Shown here piece by piece: positions 38,783-48,919 of a stretch of DNA of 64,000 nucleotides. The position numbers and the translations under genes were made by a program. Position 1 is the first letter of the stretch; every line of letters starts with the position of its first letter. Source of the stretch: Thauera humireducens (lineage in GTDB: Bacteria > Pseudomonadota > Gammaproteobacteria > Burkholderiales > Rhodocyclaceae); assembly GCF_001051995.2 (NCBI RefSeq), contig NZ_CP014646.1, forward strand, positions 3,534,001 to 3,598,000, in the 5' to 3' direction. The notes beneath the pieces were generated by a model. The model worked only from the letters and a program-made list of their open reading frames with translations. It ran no database searches and was not told the DNA's origin.

Positions 38783-39373
38783 ATGACGCCTGTTTTCGAC
38801 CCCCGGGAGGACCTTGTGCAGCGCCGCAACGGAATGCGGCAAAAGGCCCTGAAAGCGCGGCTGGAACTGCGTGCCGGGGACCGGCAGGAGCTCACCCGAC
38901 GGCTGCTGTTTCATCTCGATGCGGTGATCCGCGAACTGGCGCCGAGCTCGCTCGGATTCTGCTGGCCCTATCGCGCGGAGCCGGATCTGCGTGACTGGGT
39001 CGCGGACTGGCTGACGCAGGGGGAAGAGCGGGTCGCGGCGTTGCCGGTGGTGGTCGAGAAGGACACCGCGATGCATTTCCGGCGCTGGGTGCCGGGGGCG
39101 CCGATGGTGCCCGACCGGCATGGCATCCCGCATCCGCTTGACGCAGTGGAAGTGCAGCCCGAGGTAGTGCTGGTGCCGCTGAATGCCTTCGATGCAGCGG
39201 GCTACCGCCTGGGCTACGGCGGCGGCTATTTCGACCGCACGCTGGTGCAGATGCGGACGATCGCGATCGGGGTCGGATTCGAGCTGGGACGGGTCGACAG
39301 CGTGCTGCCACAACCGCACGACCGGCCGATGAACTGGATCGTCACCGAGGCCGGGGCAGCGCGGGCCGCCTGA
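38783..39373 (+). CDS. 5-Formyltetrahydrofolate cyclo-ligase
   Basis: This 196-residue enzyme converts 5-formyl-THF to 5,10-methenyl-THF with ATP. The family signature is clear in PLNAFDAAGYRLGYGGGYFDRTL, and the N-terminal RQKALKARLELRAGD region and VLVP match. The start at ATG 38783 is the first in this frame near the slt start. A GTG a little downstream is possible because the conserved part begins about residue 17. Convergent with ilvA, with 12 bp between stops. Confidence 0.9.
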   Translation: MTPVFDPREDLVQRRNGMRQKALKARLELRAGDRQELTRRLLFHLDAVIRELAPSSLGFCWPYRAEPDLRDWVADWLTQGEERVAALPVVVEKDTAMHFRRWVPGAPMVPDRHGIPHPLDAVEVQPEVVLVPLNAFDAAGYRLGYGGGYFDRTLVQMRTIAIGVGFELGRVDSVLPQPHDRPMNWIVTEAGAARAA

Positions 39374-39385
39374 GCTGCCGCGGGT

Positions 39386-40906
39386 TCAGCTGGCGAGGAA
39401 CAGGCGGTAGGCGGGATTGTCCGTCTCGGCGACGTATTCGTAGCCCAGACGCTGCAGGAAGTCGTCAAACGCCGCCTTGTCGGCCGGCGGTACCTGCATG
39501 CCGACGAGCACGCGGCCGAAGTCCGAGCCGTGGTTGCGGTAGTGGAACAGCGAGATGTTCCAGTCCGAGCGCAGGTTGGAGAGGAAATTCATCAGCGCGC
39601 CGGGCCGCTCGGGAAAAACGAAGCGATAGACGACCTCGTTCTCGGCCTGCGGCGAGTGGCCGCCCACCATGTAGCGCACGTGGGTCTTGGCCAGCTCGTC
39701 GTCGGTGAGATCGAGGGCGGGCAGCTCGTGGCGCTCGAGCATCTCGACCAGGCGGCCGGCCTCGTTGCGGTTGTGAACCGTGACGCCGACGAAGATGTGC
39801 GCCTGCCTGGCATCGGCGTAGCGATAGTTGAACTCGGTGATGTTGCGGTTGCCGAGCACGCTGATGAACTTGCGGAACGAACCCGGTTTCTCCGGAATCG
39901 TCACCGCCAGCACCGCCTCGCGCTGTTCGCCCAGTTCGGCGCGTTCGGCGACGAAGCGCAGGCGATCGAAGTTCATGTTCGCGCCCGAGGCCACCGCGAC
40001 CAGGCTCTTGTCGCGCAGCTTGTGGCGCCTGGCGTATTCCTTGGCGCCGGCCACGGCCAGCGCGCCCGCAGGCTCCAGGATGGAGCGGGTGTCTTCGAAC
40101 ACGTCCTTGATCGCCGCGCAGATCGCGTCGTTGTCGACCACGATCATCTCGTCGACGTACTGCTGGCACAGGCGAAAGGTCTCCGCGCCCACTTCCTTGA
40201 CAGCCGCGCCGTCGGCGAAGATGCCGACCTGATCGAGCGCGATACGCTTGCCCGCCGCCAGCGACTGGGTCATCGCATCGGCGTCGACAGCCTCGACGCC
40301 GATGATCTTCGTCTCCGGACGCAGGCGCTTGATGTAGGCCGCCACGCCGGCGATCAGGCCGCCACCGCCGACGCAGCAGAACACCGCGTGGATCGGCTTC
40401 GGATGCGCGCGCAGGATCTCCATGCCCACCGTGCCCTGGCCGGCGATCACGTCCGGGTCGTCGAAGGGATGGACGAAGGTGAGCTTCTCTGCCTTCTCGA
40501 GTTCGAGGGCGTGCGCGTAGGCGTCGGAGTAGGACTCGCCGGCGAGCACGACCTCGCCGCCGCGCGCCTTGACCGCGTCGATCTTGATTGCCGGCGTGGT
40601 GCTCGGCATCACGATCACTGCGCGCACACCGAGCTTGGCCGCCGACAAGGCCACGCCCTGGGCGTGGTTGCCGGCGGAAGCGCAGATCACCCCGCGCTTG
40701 AGAGCCTGTGGAGACAGCTTGGCCATCTTGTTGTAGGCCCCGCGGATCTTGAAGCTGAACACCGGCTGCATGTCCTCGCGCTTGAGGAAGATGCGGTTGT
40801 GCGCGCGCGCGGACAGATTGGTGGCGAGGTCGAGCGGCGTCTCGACGGCAACGTCGTAGACCTGCGCGTTGAGGATGCGCTCGAGATAATCCGTGGGGGT
40901 GCTCAT
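39386..40906 (-). CDS. ilvA: Threonine dehydratase, biosynthetic
   Basis: This 506-residue PLP enzyme deaminates threonine to 2-oxobutyrate, the first step to isoleucine. The PLP lysine is in SFKIRGAYNK, near residue 53, and CVGGGGLIAGVA binds the cofactor phosphate. Two C-terminal ACT-like regulatory domains (about residues 330-500) indicate the long biosynthetic form inhibited by isoleucine. It lies downstream of hprK on the same strand across 116 bp. A weak ribosome binding site precedes the ATG. Confidence 0.95.
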   Translation of the reverse strand: MSTPTDYLERILNAQVYDVAVETPLDLATNLSARAHNRIFLKREDMQPVFSFKIRGAYNKMAKLSPQALKRGVICASAGNHAQGVALSAAKLGVRAVIVMPSTTPAIKIDAVKARGGEVVLAGESYSDAYAHALELEKAEKLTFVHPFDDPDVIAGQGTVGMEILRAHPKPIHAVFCCVGGGGLIAGVAAYIKRLRPETKIIGVEAVDADAMTQSLAAGKRIALDQVGIFADGAAVKEVGAETFRLCQQYVDEMIVVDNDAICAAIKDVFEDTRSILEPAGALAVAGAKEYARRHKLRDKSLVAVASGANMNFDRLRFVAERAELGEQREAVLAVTIPEKPGSFRKFISVLGNRNITEFNYRYADARQAHIFVGVTVHNRNEAGRLVEMLERHELPALDLTDDELAKTHVRYMVGGHSPQAENEVVYRFVFPERPGALMNFLSNLRSDWNISLFHYRNHGSDFGRVLVGMQVPPADKAAFDDFLQRLGYEYVAETDNPAYRLFLAS

Positions 40907-41022
40907 GAGGGGGGCTCGCGGTGAAGCTGAAGCAGCAAAGGGGTCGAGGGTAGCAGCCGATGCGGCGCTGCGGCAAGGCGGGCTGTCACGACGCCGCGCG
41001 GCGGAACGCGACGGGGTGCGAG

Positions 41023-41970
41023 TCAGGCCTTGGGGTCGTGGCCTTCGGCCTGCATCAACCGCATCTGGCGGTCGATGAGTTCCTGCATCGTGTCGACGCC
41101 GCGCAACTGCAGGATCGTCGAGCGCACGGCCGCTTCGAGCAGCACGGCGAGGTTGCGTCCCGCGGCGACGGGCAGCACGACCCGCGCCACCTTCACGCCG
41201 AGGATGTCCTTGACCTCCTGCTGCAGGGGCAGGCGGGAGGGGTCGCCCGCGCCCGGCTGACGGCGCTCCAGGTGGCAGACCAGGCGCAAGCGCATCTTGC
41301 GCCGGCAGGCCGTCTCGCCAAAGATGGTGCGGATGTTGAGGATGCCCAGGCCGCGGACTTCGATGAAGTCCTGCAGCATCGGCGGGCAGCGTCCTTCGAG
41401 CACGGTGGGGGCGACGCGCGAGAACTCGACGACGTCGTCCGCCACCAGGCCGTGGCCACGCGAGATCAGCTCCAGCGCGAGTTCCGACTTGCCTGCGCCC
41501 GAATCGCCGGTGATCAGCACGCCCACACCGAGCACGTCCATGAAGACGCCGTGCAAGGAGATCTTCTCGGCCAGTTCCCGTGACAGGTAAAGGCGCAGCT
41601 GGTCGATCACGCCGGCCGCGGGCTGCGGCGTGGTGAACAGGGCGACGTCGTGGGCCTCGCAGATGCCGTGGATGATGTTCGAGGCAGCACAGCCGTCGGC
41701 GATGATGATGGCCGGTGGCCGGGTCGACAGGATCTCGTTGAGGTGATGGGCGACCTTGTCGGTCGTCTGGCGCCGTGCCCAGGCCAGCTCGGCTGCGCCA
41801 ATGATCTGCAGGCGCGTGGGGTGGATCAGGTTGAGGTGGCCGACGAGGTCGGCCGGCCAGATACGCTCTTCAGCGACGGCCAGCGTGGCGTCGAGCCGTC
41901 CGCTGACGTGGGTGAGTTCAAGGCGCTCGCGCTGGGCCTCAAACAGCCTCGCGACGCTTGTCTGCCGCAT
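41023..41970 (-). CDS. hprK: HPr kinase/phosphorylase
   Basis: This 315-residue enzyme phosphorylates HPr on serine, or removes that phosphate. Walker A GDSGAGKSELALEL is near residue 150. The HprK signature LGVGVLITGDSG and the C-terminal ILQLRGVDTMQEL are visible. In betaproteobacteria HprK acts with an incomplete PTS in regulation rather than sugar uptake. The start lies inside ptsN, a 32-bp overlap suggesting coupling. In many relatives rapZ follows hprK; here ilvA follows and no rapZ is seen. Confidence 0.93.
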   Translation of the reverse strand: MRQTSVARLFEAQRERLELTHVSGRLDATLAVAEERIWPADLVGHLNLIHPTRLQIIGAAELAWARRQTTDKVAHHLNEILSTRPPAIIIADGCAASNIIHGICEAHDVALFTTPQPAAGVIDQLRLYLSRELAEKISLHGVFMDVLGVGVLITGDSGAGKSELALELISRGHGLVADDVVEFSRVAPTVLEGRCPPMLQDFIEVRGLGILNIRTIFGETACRRKMRLRLVCHLERRQPGAGDPSRLPLQQEVKDILGVKVARVVLPVAAGRNLAVLLEAAVRSTILQLRGVDTMQELIDRQMRLMQAEGHDPKA

Positions 41971-42424
41971 CGGTACCCCAGTCGAGGAACATCTGGTGGA
42001 TGTGTTCGGCGTCGGGCGCGTTCAGTAGTGCTTCGCGGAAGGCGCGGTCGCTGAACATCTGCGCGAGCTCGGACAGGAGCTGCAGGTGGGTCTCGTTGGC
42101 TTGCTCGGGCACCAGCAGCACGAACAGGAGATTCACCGGGCGGCCATCGGGCGCATCGAACTGCACCGGGGCAGCCAGGCGCAGGAAGGCGCCGGCCGCT
42201 TCCTTCAGGCCCTTGATGCGGCCATGCGGGATGGCGATGCCCTGGCCGAGGCCTGTGGAGCCAAGCCGTTCTCGAGCGAACAGGCTGTCGAACACGAGAC
42301 TGCGGGCGATGCCCTGGTTGTTCTCGAAAAGCAGCCCCGCCTGTTCGAAGACACGCTTCTTGCTGCTTGCATCGAGATCGACCACCACATTGGACAGTGG
42401 CAGGAGTTGAGGTATCAGGCTCAT
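41939..42424 (-). CDS. ptsN: PTS IIA-type nitrogen regulatory protein
   Basis: This 161-residue EIIA-Ntr protein receives phosphate from NPr/HPr on a histidine, visible in GIAIPHGRIKGL (about residue 68). The rest matches the fructose-type IIA fold. Its position downstream of rpoN and hpf and upstream of hprK is the classic rpoN cluster order. EIIA-Ntr affects nitrogen, potassium and carbon control in other proteobacteria. A 136-bp gap separates it from hpf. Confidence 0.93.
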   Translation of the reverse strand: MSLIPQLLPLSNVVVDLDASSKKRVFEQAGLLFENNQGIARSLVFDSLFARERLGSTGLGQGIAIPHGRIKGLKEAAGAFLRLAAPVQFDAPDGRPVNLLFVLLVPEQANETHLQLLSELAQMFSDRAFREALLNAPDAEHIHQMFLDWGTDAADKRREAV

Positions 42425-42560
42425 TCGCAGTGGAGCTTGCGCAGCGCCGTTGCCGCTGGCGCCGCGCTGGGCGATCGGACGGACCGGGATGCGTTGAAGC
42501 CGCGTCTTGAAAACGCGCGCATTATACCCACACCCCGGACATAAAACCGCAACCTGGCAA

Positions 42561-42884
42561 TCAGGCTTCCGGCTCCTGATGCTTCAGGGCTTCGTGGTTG
42601 TGGTCGGCCATCTTCTGCTTGTATTTCTGCACCTGACGATCGAGCTTGTCAGCCATCGAGTCGATGGCGGCGTACATGTCTGCGTCGTCGCTTTCGACGA
42701 AGAGATCCTTGCCGCGCACGTGCAGCGTGACTTCGGCCTTCTGCTTCAGCTTTTCGACGGAGAGGATCACCGCCACGCTGGTGACGTTGTCGAAGTGGCG
42801 GATGACGCGGTCAAGCTTGGTGCTCACGTAGTCACGGATGGCCGGGGTGACCTCGACGTGGCGCCCGGTGATGTTGAGATTCAT
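42561..42884 (-). CDS. hpf: Ribosome hibernation-promoting factor
   Basis: This 107-residue protein of the HPF/RaiA short type begins MNLNITGRHVEVTPAIRDYV and has the conserved basic helix KLDRQVQKYKQKM. It binds the 30S decoding region in stationary phase and promotes inactive ribosome dimers. AGGAG lies 5 bp before the ATG. It sits 17 bp after rpoN, the usual position. Confidence 0.94.
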   Translation of the reverse strand: MNLNITGRHVEVTPAIRDYVSTKLDRVIRHFDNVTSVAVILSVEKLKQKAEVTLHVRGKDLFVESDDADMYAAIDSMADKLDRQVQKYKQKMADHNHEALKHQEPEA

Positions 42885-42901
42885 GGTAACTCCTGTTGTT
42901 G

Positions 42902-44362
42902 TCAGATCGATTTGCGCAGACTGACCGGCGGGATATTCAGTGATTCGCGGTACTTCGCGATGGTGCGTCGTGCGACCACGATACCCTGCTGGCCCAAAAC
43001 TTCTGCAATCCGTGCGTCGGACAGCGGCTTCTTGCTGTCCTCGGCGTCCACCAGTTGACGAATCAGTGCCCGAATCGCCGTGGAAGAGGCCGCTCCGCCA
43101 GTGTCGGTGGAGACGTGGCTGCCGAAGAAATACTTGAGTTCGAACACACCGCGCGGCGTCGCCATGTATTTCTGCGTTGTGACGCGCGAAACGGTGGATT
43201 CGTGCAGTTCGAGCTGGTCCGCGATCTCCCGGAGAGTGAGTGGCCGCATCGCCACGTCTCCATGATCGAAGAACTGCCGCTGCTGGTCAACGATGGCCTG
43301 GGAGACCCGCAGGATGGTGTCGAAACGCTGCTGGACGTTCTTGATCAGCCAGCGTGCTTCCTGTAACTGGCCGGTCAGGCCGCCGCCCTGGCCGCGGTTC
43401 TGCTGCAGCAGGCTGGCGTAGAGCCGGTTGACGCGCAGGCGCGGCATCGCGTCCTGGTTGAGGCTGACGGTCCAGCGCCCGCGGATCTTGCGCACGATGA
43501 CGTCAGGCAGCACGTAGCGCGTCTCGGAGACGGAGTGGCGCGAGCCCGGATGCGGGTCGAGGCTGCAGATCAGAGCGTGGGCAGCGCGCAGCTGGTCGTC
43601 GTCGCAACCGGTGTGTTTCTTGAGGCGCGCGAAGTTGCGCTCGGCGAGCAGTTCGAGATGCTGGTCAACGATCTCGAGCGCGAGCATCTGCGTCGGCGTC
43701 TCGGGCATCGCACGCAACTGGAGCGACAGGCATTCCTGCGGGCTGCGTGCGCCGATGCCGGCAGGGTCGAGGTGCTGCACGTGGCGCAGCGCGATGGAAA
43801 GCTCGTCGAGGTCGATGTCGAGCTCGGGTGGTAGCAACTCGAGCAATTCCTCGAGCGGCTGGTGCAAGTAGCCGTCGTCGTCCAGCGCCTCGATGATGAA
43901 GCGCACCAGCGCGCGGTCGCGGTCGGAGAGCGGCGACAGCGCCACCTGTTCGTCGAGGTGGTCGCGAAGCGACAGCTCGGCCGCCTGGAACTCCTGGAAG
44001 TCGGTGTCGTCGTCATCGTCGCGCTTGGCCTGGGCGCCACTGCCGACGTTGGACCAGTCGATGCCTTCCTCGTTGTCCTCGCGATCGTTCGCCTTTCCTG
44101 CTTCGCCGTCGCTGGCGGCCTCGGCGCTGGTTTCGCGTTCGCGCTCGCGCTCACGTTCGGCAGGCGGGGTGCTGGTGGCGAGACCGGGCTGCGGCACGAA
44201 GTCGTCGATCTCCTCGCGCTCGAGCATCGGGTTCTCGAGCAGGAAGCGCTCGATCTCCTGGTTCAGCTCGAGCGTGGACAGCTGCAGCAGCTTGATCGAC
44301 TGCTGCAGCTGAGGCGTCAGCGTGAGGTGCTGCGAGAGCTTGAGCTGGAGGCTGGGTTTCAT
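42902..44362 (-). CDS. rpoN: RNA polymerase sigma-54 factor
   Basis: This 486-residue sigma factor directs transcription from -24/-12 promoters with enhancer-binding activators. The N-terminal Gln/Leu-rich region I (MKPSLQLKLSQHLTLTPQLQ) is intact, as are an acidic linker (about residues 60-110), the core-binding region, a helix-turn-helix and the RpoN box (ARRTIAKYRES) near the C-terminus. ATG 44362, 7 bp after the lptB stop, is the right start; the frame upstream to 44494 only overlaps lptB. Confidence 0.96.
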   Translation of the reverse strand: MKPSLQLKLSQHLTLTPQLQQSIKLLQLSTLELNQEIERFLLENPMLEREEIDDFVPQPGLATSTPPAERERERERETSAEAASDGEAGKANDREDNEEGIDWSNVGSGAQAKRDDDDDTDFQEFQAAELSLRDHLDEQVALSPLSDRDRALVRFIIEALDDDGYLHQPLEELLELLPPELDIDLDELSIALRHVQHLDPAGIGARSPQECLSLQLRAMPETPTQMLALEIVDQHLELLAERNFARLKKHTGCDDDQLRAAHALICSLDPHPGSRHSVSETRYVLPDVIVRKIRGRWTVSLNQDAMPRLRVNRLYASLLQQNRGQGGGLTGQLQEARWLIKNVQQRFDTILRVSQAIVDQQRQFFDHGDVAMRPLTLREIADQLELHESTVSRVTTQKYMATPRGVFELKYFFGSHVSTDTGGAASSTAIRALIRQLVDAEDSKKPLSDARIAEVLGQQGIVVARRTIAKYRESLNIPPVSLRKSI

Positions 44363-44369
44363 TCGGGCG

Positions 44370-45092
44370 CTAGAGGCGGAAATGTTCGCCGAGGTAGACC
44401 TGGCGCACCTTCTCGTTGGCGATGATCTCGTCAGGCTGGCCGCTGGCGAGCACGCGACCCTCGCTGATGATATAGGCGCGATCGCAGATGCCAAGCGTCT
44501 CGCGCACGTTGTGGTCGGTGATGAGCACGCCGATGCCGCGTTCCTTGAGGAAGCGGATGATCTTCTGGATATCGATCACGGCGATCGGGTCGACGCCGGC
44601 GAAAGGCTCGTCGAGCAGGATCAGGCGCGGATCGGTGGCGAGCGCGCGGGCGATCTCGCAGCGGCGGCGTTCGCCACCCGACAGGGAGATCGCGGTGTTG
44701 TCGCGCAGGTGGGTGATGCCCAGTTCCTCGAGCAGTTCCTGCAGGCGTTCGTCGATCTGGCGTGACTCCAGCCCCTGCAGTTCGAGCACCGCGCGGATGT
44801 TCTCGGCCACCGTGAGCTTGCGGAACACGCTCATTTCCTGCGGCAGGTAGGACAGGCCGAGGCGGGCGCGGGCGTGAATCGGCAGGTGGGTGAGATCCTT
44901 GCCGTCCAGTCCGATCTGGCCGCCGTCGGCACGCACCAGGCCGACGATCATGTAGAAGCAGGTGGTCTTGCCCGCCCCGTTGGGGCCGAGCAGGCCGACG
45001 ACCTCGCCCGAGCCGACCTCGAAGCCGACGTCGTGCACCACCGTGCGCGCCTTGTAGCGCTTCTGCAGACCGGCGACCTTAAGCAGACTCAT
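44370..45092 (-). CDS. lptB: Lipopolysaccharide export ATP-binding protein
   Basis: This 240-residue ABC ATPase powers LPS extraction from the inner membrane with LptF/LptG and LptC. Walker [10 protein letters not shown], the Q-loop, signature LSGGERRR and Walker [14 protein letters not shown] are present. The C-terminal segment [17 protein letters not shown] fits LptB. It lies directly upstream of rpoN as usual, but the preceding gene is recX rather than lptA; the two overlap by 14 bp. lptA and lptC are not in the window. Confidence 0.94.
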   Translation of the reverse strand: MSLLKVAGLQKRYKARTVVHDVGFEVGSGEVVGLLGPNGAGKTTCFYMIVGLVRADGGQIGLDGKDLTHLPIHARARLGLSYLPQEMSVFRKLTVAENIRAVLELQGLESRQIDERLQELLEELGITHLRDNTAISLSGGERRRCEIARALATDPRLILLDEPFAGVDPIAVIDIQKIIRFLKERGIGVLITDHNVRETLGICDRAYIISEGRVLASGQPDEIIANEKVRQVYLGEHFRL

Positions 45093-45528
45093 CGTAGGGC
45101 TCTTTCAGCAGCTTGCGGATCAGGTCGGGCGCAAAGCCGCGGGTTTGCAGGAAGCGCGCCTGCCGGGCCCACTCGCGGGGGTCGGTCGGCGGCTCGCGGA
45201 AGCGGCCATGCAGCACGCTGCGGGCACGCTCGATCTCGGACTCGGTACATTCGCCGGCGATGGCCTCGTCGATCAGCTCGCGCTCGATGCCGCGACGGGC
45301 CAGCTCGTTGCGCAGCCGGCTCGCGCCGAAACGCGCGGCCTTGCCGCGCACGAAGGCTTCCGCGAAGCGGCTGTCGGACTGCAACCCGAGTTCGCCCATG
45401 CGTGCGATGACGGCCTCGACCTCGTCGGCCTCGCCATGCGCGGCGAGCTTGCGCGCCAGCTCGGCGCGCGAATGATCGCGGCGGGCGAGGTGGCGAAGGG
45501 CGCGCTCGCGCAGGCTGGGCTCGGCCAT
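45079..45528 (-). CDS. recX: Regulatory protein RecX
   Basis: This 149-residue protein limits RecA filament growth. It has the three-helix repeat pattern of RecX, with [22 protein letters not shown] and [12 protein letters not shown] segments. It lies 12 bp downstream of recA and shares its SOS promoter by position. Its 3' end overlaps lptB by 14 bp, so lptB may be partly expressed from recA-recX. Confidence 0.9.
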   Translation of the reverse strand: MAEPSLRERALRHLARRDHSRAELARKLAAHGEADEVEAVIARMGELGLQSDSRFAEAFVRGKAARFGASRLRNELARRGIERELIDEAIAGECTESEIERARSVLHGRFREPPTDPREWARQARFLQTRGFAPDLIRKLLKEPYDESA

Positions 45529-45540
45529 GGCGTCGGGCGC

Positions 45541-46575
<1,035 letters not shown>

Positions 46576-46651
46576 GAAAGTCGTTCCTGAGTGATTGGCG
46601 AATTATGGCACAGAGCTTGCTGTGATGCTGTCGGGCATCTCTGACGGCGAC

Positions 46652-46680
46652 AGTGTAAGACCTGTAAATGAATACAGCAA
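46652..46680 (-). promoter_or_regulatory. SOS-regulated recA promoter
   Basis: On the minus strand TTGCTG (46680-46675) and TACACT (46657-46652) are 17 bp apart, a good sigma-70 promoter for recA. The LexA box overlaps the -35 end and spacer, so bound LexA should block polymerase. The predicted leader is about 70 bases. Confidence 0.75.
46662..46677. promoter_or_regulatory. LexA binding site (SOS box)
   Basis: CTGTAAATGAATACAG fits the proteobacterial CTGT-N8-ACAG SOS box exactly at the conserved positions. Its position over the recA promoter supports a true site. Confidence 0.85.
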
Positions 46681-46708
46681 TGCCGCGGGTCGGCGCCCGC
46701 CAGCCGCT

Positions 46709-47194
46709 TCAGCGAGCGAGTTCGATCACTTCGCTGAGCGCGTGGATCACGGTCTGACGGCGCACGGCCGTGCGATCCCCGGGCAGCTGAAGCGTACGGA
46801 CCCGTGTCGGCACCCCGCGTTGCGCCCAGGCCACGCACACCATGCCGACGGGTTTCTGCGCGCTGCCGCCGGTCGGGCCGGCGACGCCGGATACCGCGAC
46901 GGCCAGGTCCGCGGTGCTGCGTGCCAGGGCGCCTTCCGCCATTTCGGCGACCGTGGCTTCGCTCACCGCACCGTGGCTGTCGAGCGTGTGCGCAGAGACG
47001 CCGAGCATGTCGGTCTTGGCCGCATTCGAGTAGGTGACGAAGCCGCGGTCGAACCAGGCCGAACTGCCGCTGGTGGCGGTGACGACCTGTGCGATCCAGC
47101 CGCCGGTGCAGGACTCCGCGGTGGCCAGCATCCAGCCGCGCGCGGCCAGCGCCTCGCCGACCGCGACCGAGAGCGCGTCGAGTTCGGTGTCCAT
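46709..47194 (-). CDS. pncC: Nicotinamide-nucleotide amidase, CinA C-terminal domain
   Basis: This 161-residue stand-alone CinA C-terminal domain hydrolyses NMN to nicotinate mononucleotide in NAD recycling. The family motif ATAESCTGGWIAQ is near the N-terminus, and YSNAAKTDMLGV and AVSGVAGPTGGSAQKPVG follow. ATG 47194 has a strong GGAGGAG upstream; the longer open frame to 47458 overlaps pgpA and is rejected. It lies 19 bp after pgpA and ends before the recA promoter. Confidence 0.92.
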   Translation of the reverse strand: MDTELDALSVAVGEALAARGWMLATAESCTGGWIAQVVTATSGSSAWFDRGFVTYSNAAKTDMLGVSAHTLDSHGAVSEATVAEMAEGALARSTADLAVAVSGVAGPTGGSAQKPVGMVCVAWAQRGVPTRVRTLQLPGDRTAVRRQTVIHALSEVIELAR

Positions 47195-47213
47195 GCCTCT
47201 CCTCCCCTTCGGA

Positions 47214-47696
47214 TCAGATGCCGAACAGTGTGACCAGTACCGCCAGTGCCAGCAAGGTGTAGCCCGCCGCAACGAGGTCGTCGAACATGACCCCGAAGCC
47301 GCCTTTGAAGCTGCGGTCCGCCCAGCGCACCGGCGGCGGCTTGACGATGTCGAAGAAGCGGAACAGCGCCACTGCGATGGCCTGCCACAGCAGCGTCTTG
47401 GGGGCGAATGCGAGCACCAGCCAGGTGGCGACCATCTCGTCCCATACGATGCCGCCATGGTCCGGCACGCCCAGTGCCTGTCCGGTCCGTTCGGCGGCGA
47501 TCACCCCGGCAACGAACAGGCTGGCGAGCAGGGCGAGGAAGACGAATTCCGACAGCGGGGTGCGGATCAACGGGTACAGCGCCCACGCCAGCAAGGTGCC
47601 GACCGTGCCCGGCGCCCACGGCGACAGTCCGGCACCGAAGCCGAGGGAGATGAAGTGGGTCGGGTGGCTCAGCAGCAGGCGCGGGGTTGGGCGCAT
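47214..47696 (-). CDS. pgpA: Phosphatidylglycerophosphatase A
   Basis: This 160-residue inner-membrane enzyme dephosphorylates phosphatidylglycerophosphate to phosphatidylglycerol. The PgpA signature GFGAGLSPWAPGTVGTLLAW near residue 20 and DHGGIVWDEMVATWL near residue 85 are conserved, and FFDIVKPPPVRWADR follows. About four hydrophobic segments are present. The order thiL-pgpA-pncC is common in proteobacteria. A 17-bp tandem repeat separates it from thiL. Confidence 0.94.
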   Translation of the reverse strand: MRPTPRLLLSHPTHFISLGFGAGLSPWAPGTVGTLLAWALYPLIRTPLSEFVFLALLASLFVAGVIAAERTGQALGVPDHGGIVWDEMVATWLVLAFAPKTLLWQAIAVALFRFFDIVKPPPVRWADRSFKGGFGVMFDDLVAAGYTLLALAVLVTLFGI

Positions 47697-47753
47697 TGAG
47701 GGGTCCTGATCGGGGTTCTGCGGTATGTGGGCGTGGCGGCTCGCGTGCGCACG

Positions 47754-47818
47754 CTCAGGCGAAATGACTACTCAGGCGAAATGACTACTCAGGCGAAATG
47801 ACTACTCAGGCGAAATGA
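47754..47818. repeat. 17-bp tandem repeat, 3.8 copies, at the thiL 3' end
   Basis: CTCAGGCGAAATGACTA repeats exactly at 47754, 47771 and 47788, with a 14-bp partial copy from 47805. The last copy covers the thiL stop and preceding codons (His-Phe-Ala-stop on the minus strand). Each copy repeats the stop region. It probably arose by slippage or duplication from thiL's end. Confidence 0.9.
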
Positions 47819-48765
47819 TCGTAGCCCGAGGCGCTGGCGGGAGCCAGCATGCCGTCGGATTCGCGCAGCAGGCAGTCGCCTGTCTGGCCGGTGATCTGGC
47901 CGATGCGGTGCAGCGGCAGACCCAGTCTGGTGGACAGTTCGCGTAGCGCCGGGCGTGCGCCGACCGGTGCGGTGAACAGCAGCTCGTAGTCGTCACCGCC
48001 GGACAGCAGGCAGCGTCTGGCCGTCGCCGCGTCCGCGCCGGTCGCGCGCAGCGCGCAGAGCGGCAGGGCGTTGACCTCCACGATGGCACCAACCCCGGAA
48101 CGCTCCAGAATGTGGGCGAGATCGCCGAGCAGGCCGTCGGATACGTCGAGCATCGCCGTCGCCAGGCTCCGCAGTTGCAGGCCCAGTTCGACGCGCGGCA
48201 GCGGACGCTGCAGGGCGTCCACGCAGCGGGCGTGCCCGGCCGCGTCCAGTGCGACCTCGCCGCGCAGCGCAGCCAGTCCAAGCGCAGCCAACCCGGGCTG
48301 GCCCGAGATCCACAGCTCGTCTCCGGCGCGGGCGCCGGCACGGGTGATCGCCTTTCCTGCGGGGACCTCGCCGATGATGGTGACCGACAGGTTCAGCGGG
48401 CCGCGGGTGGTGTCGCCACCTGCAAGGTCTACGCCGAAGGCTTCGGCGCAGGCGAACAGGCCGCGCGCGAAGGCCGCGATCCAGGCATCGTCGGCTGCCG
48501 GCAGGGCAAGGGCGAGGAAGGCCCAGCGCGGCTCAGCCCCCATCGCTGCCAGGTCGGAGACGTTGACCGCGAGTGTCTTCCAGCCGAGATCTTCCGGATC
48601 GGTGTCGGGAAAGAAGTGGGTGCCGCTGACCAGCATGTCGGTCGAGACCGCCAGCTGCATGCCGGCGCGTGGGCTCAGCAGCGCGGCATCGTCCCCGACA
48701 GCGAGGTCGGTATGTCGCGGGGGCCGGCTGAAATGACGCCGGATCAGGTCGAATTCGGAAGGCAT
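47806..48765 (-). CDS. thiL: Thiamine-monophosphate kinase
   Basis: This 319-residue enzyme phosphorylates thiamine phosphate to thiamine pyrophosphate. Typical features are the N-terminal EFDLIRRHF, the metal/ATP-binding GDDAALLSP, the VNVSDLAAMGAEPRWAFLALALP segment and DVSDGLLGDLAHI. The length fits the family. The final codons and stop lie within the last unit of a 17-bp tandem repeat, so copy number change there would leave the protein end intact. Confidence 0.94.
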   Translation of the reverse strand: MPSEFDLIRRHFSRPPRHTDLAVGDDAALLSPRAGMQLAVSTDMLVSGTHFFPDTDPEDLGWKTLAVNVSDLAAMGAEPRWAFLALALPAADDAWIAAFARGLFACAEAFGVDLAGGDTTRGPLNLSVTIIGEVPAGKAITRAGARAGDELWISGQPGLAALGLAALRGEVALDAAGHARCVDALQRPLPRVELGLQLRSLATAMLDVSDGLLGDLAHILERSGVGAIVEVNALPLCALRATGADAATARRCLLSGGDDYELLFTAPVGARPALRELSTRLGLPLHRIGQITGQTGDCLLRESDGMLAPASASGYDHFA

Positions 48766-48919
48766 CGCGCGTCGGGGCCAGCACGGTATCGAGGGGGTGC
48801 AAGCTTAACGCAGATGGCGCGTGCGGGTGGCGCAGGTCACGCCGCCGGCCGTCAGGCTCCGCACCTCCGGCCGGGTGCGCGAGCCGGGCGGATGCCTGAG
48901 GTCGGACGTGTCGGAGGTC

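Noticed and set aside
47754..47818. Tandem repeat as a CRISPR array
   Set aside because: The units are directly adjacent with no spacers and the repeat is only 17 bp. It derives from the thiL end.
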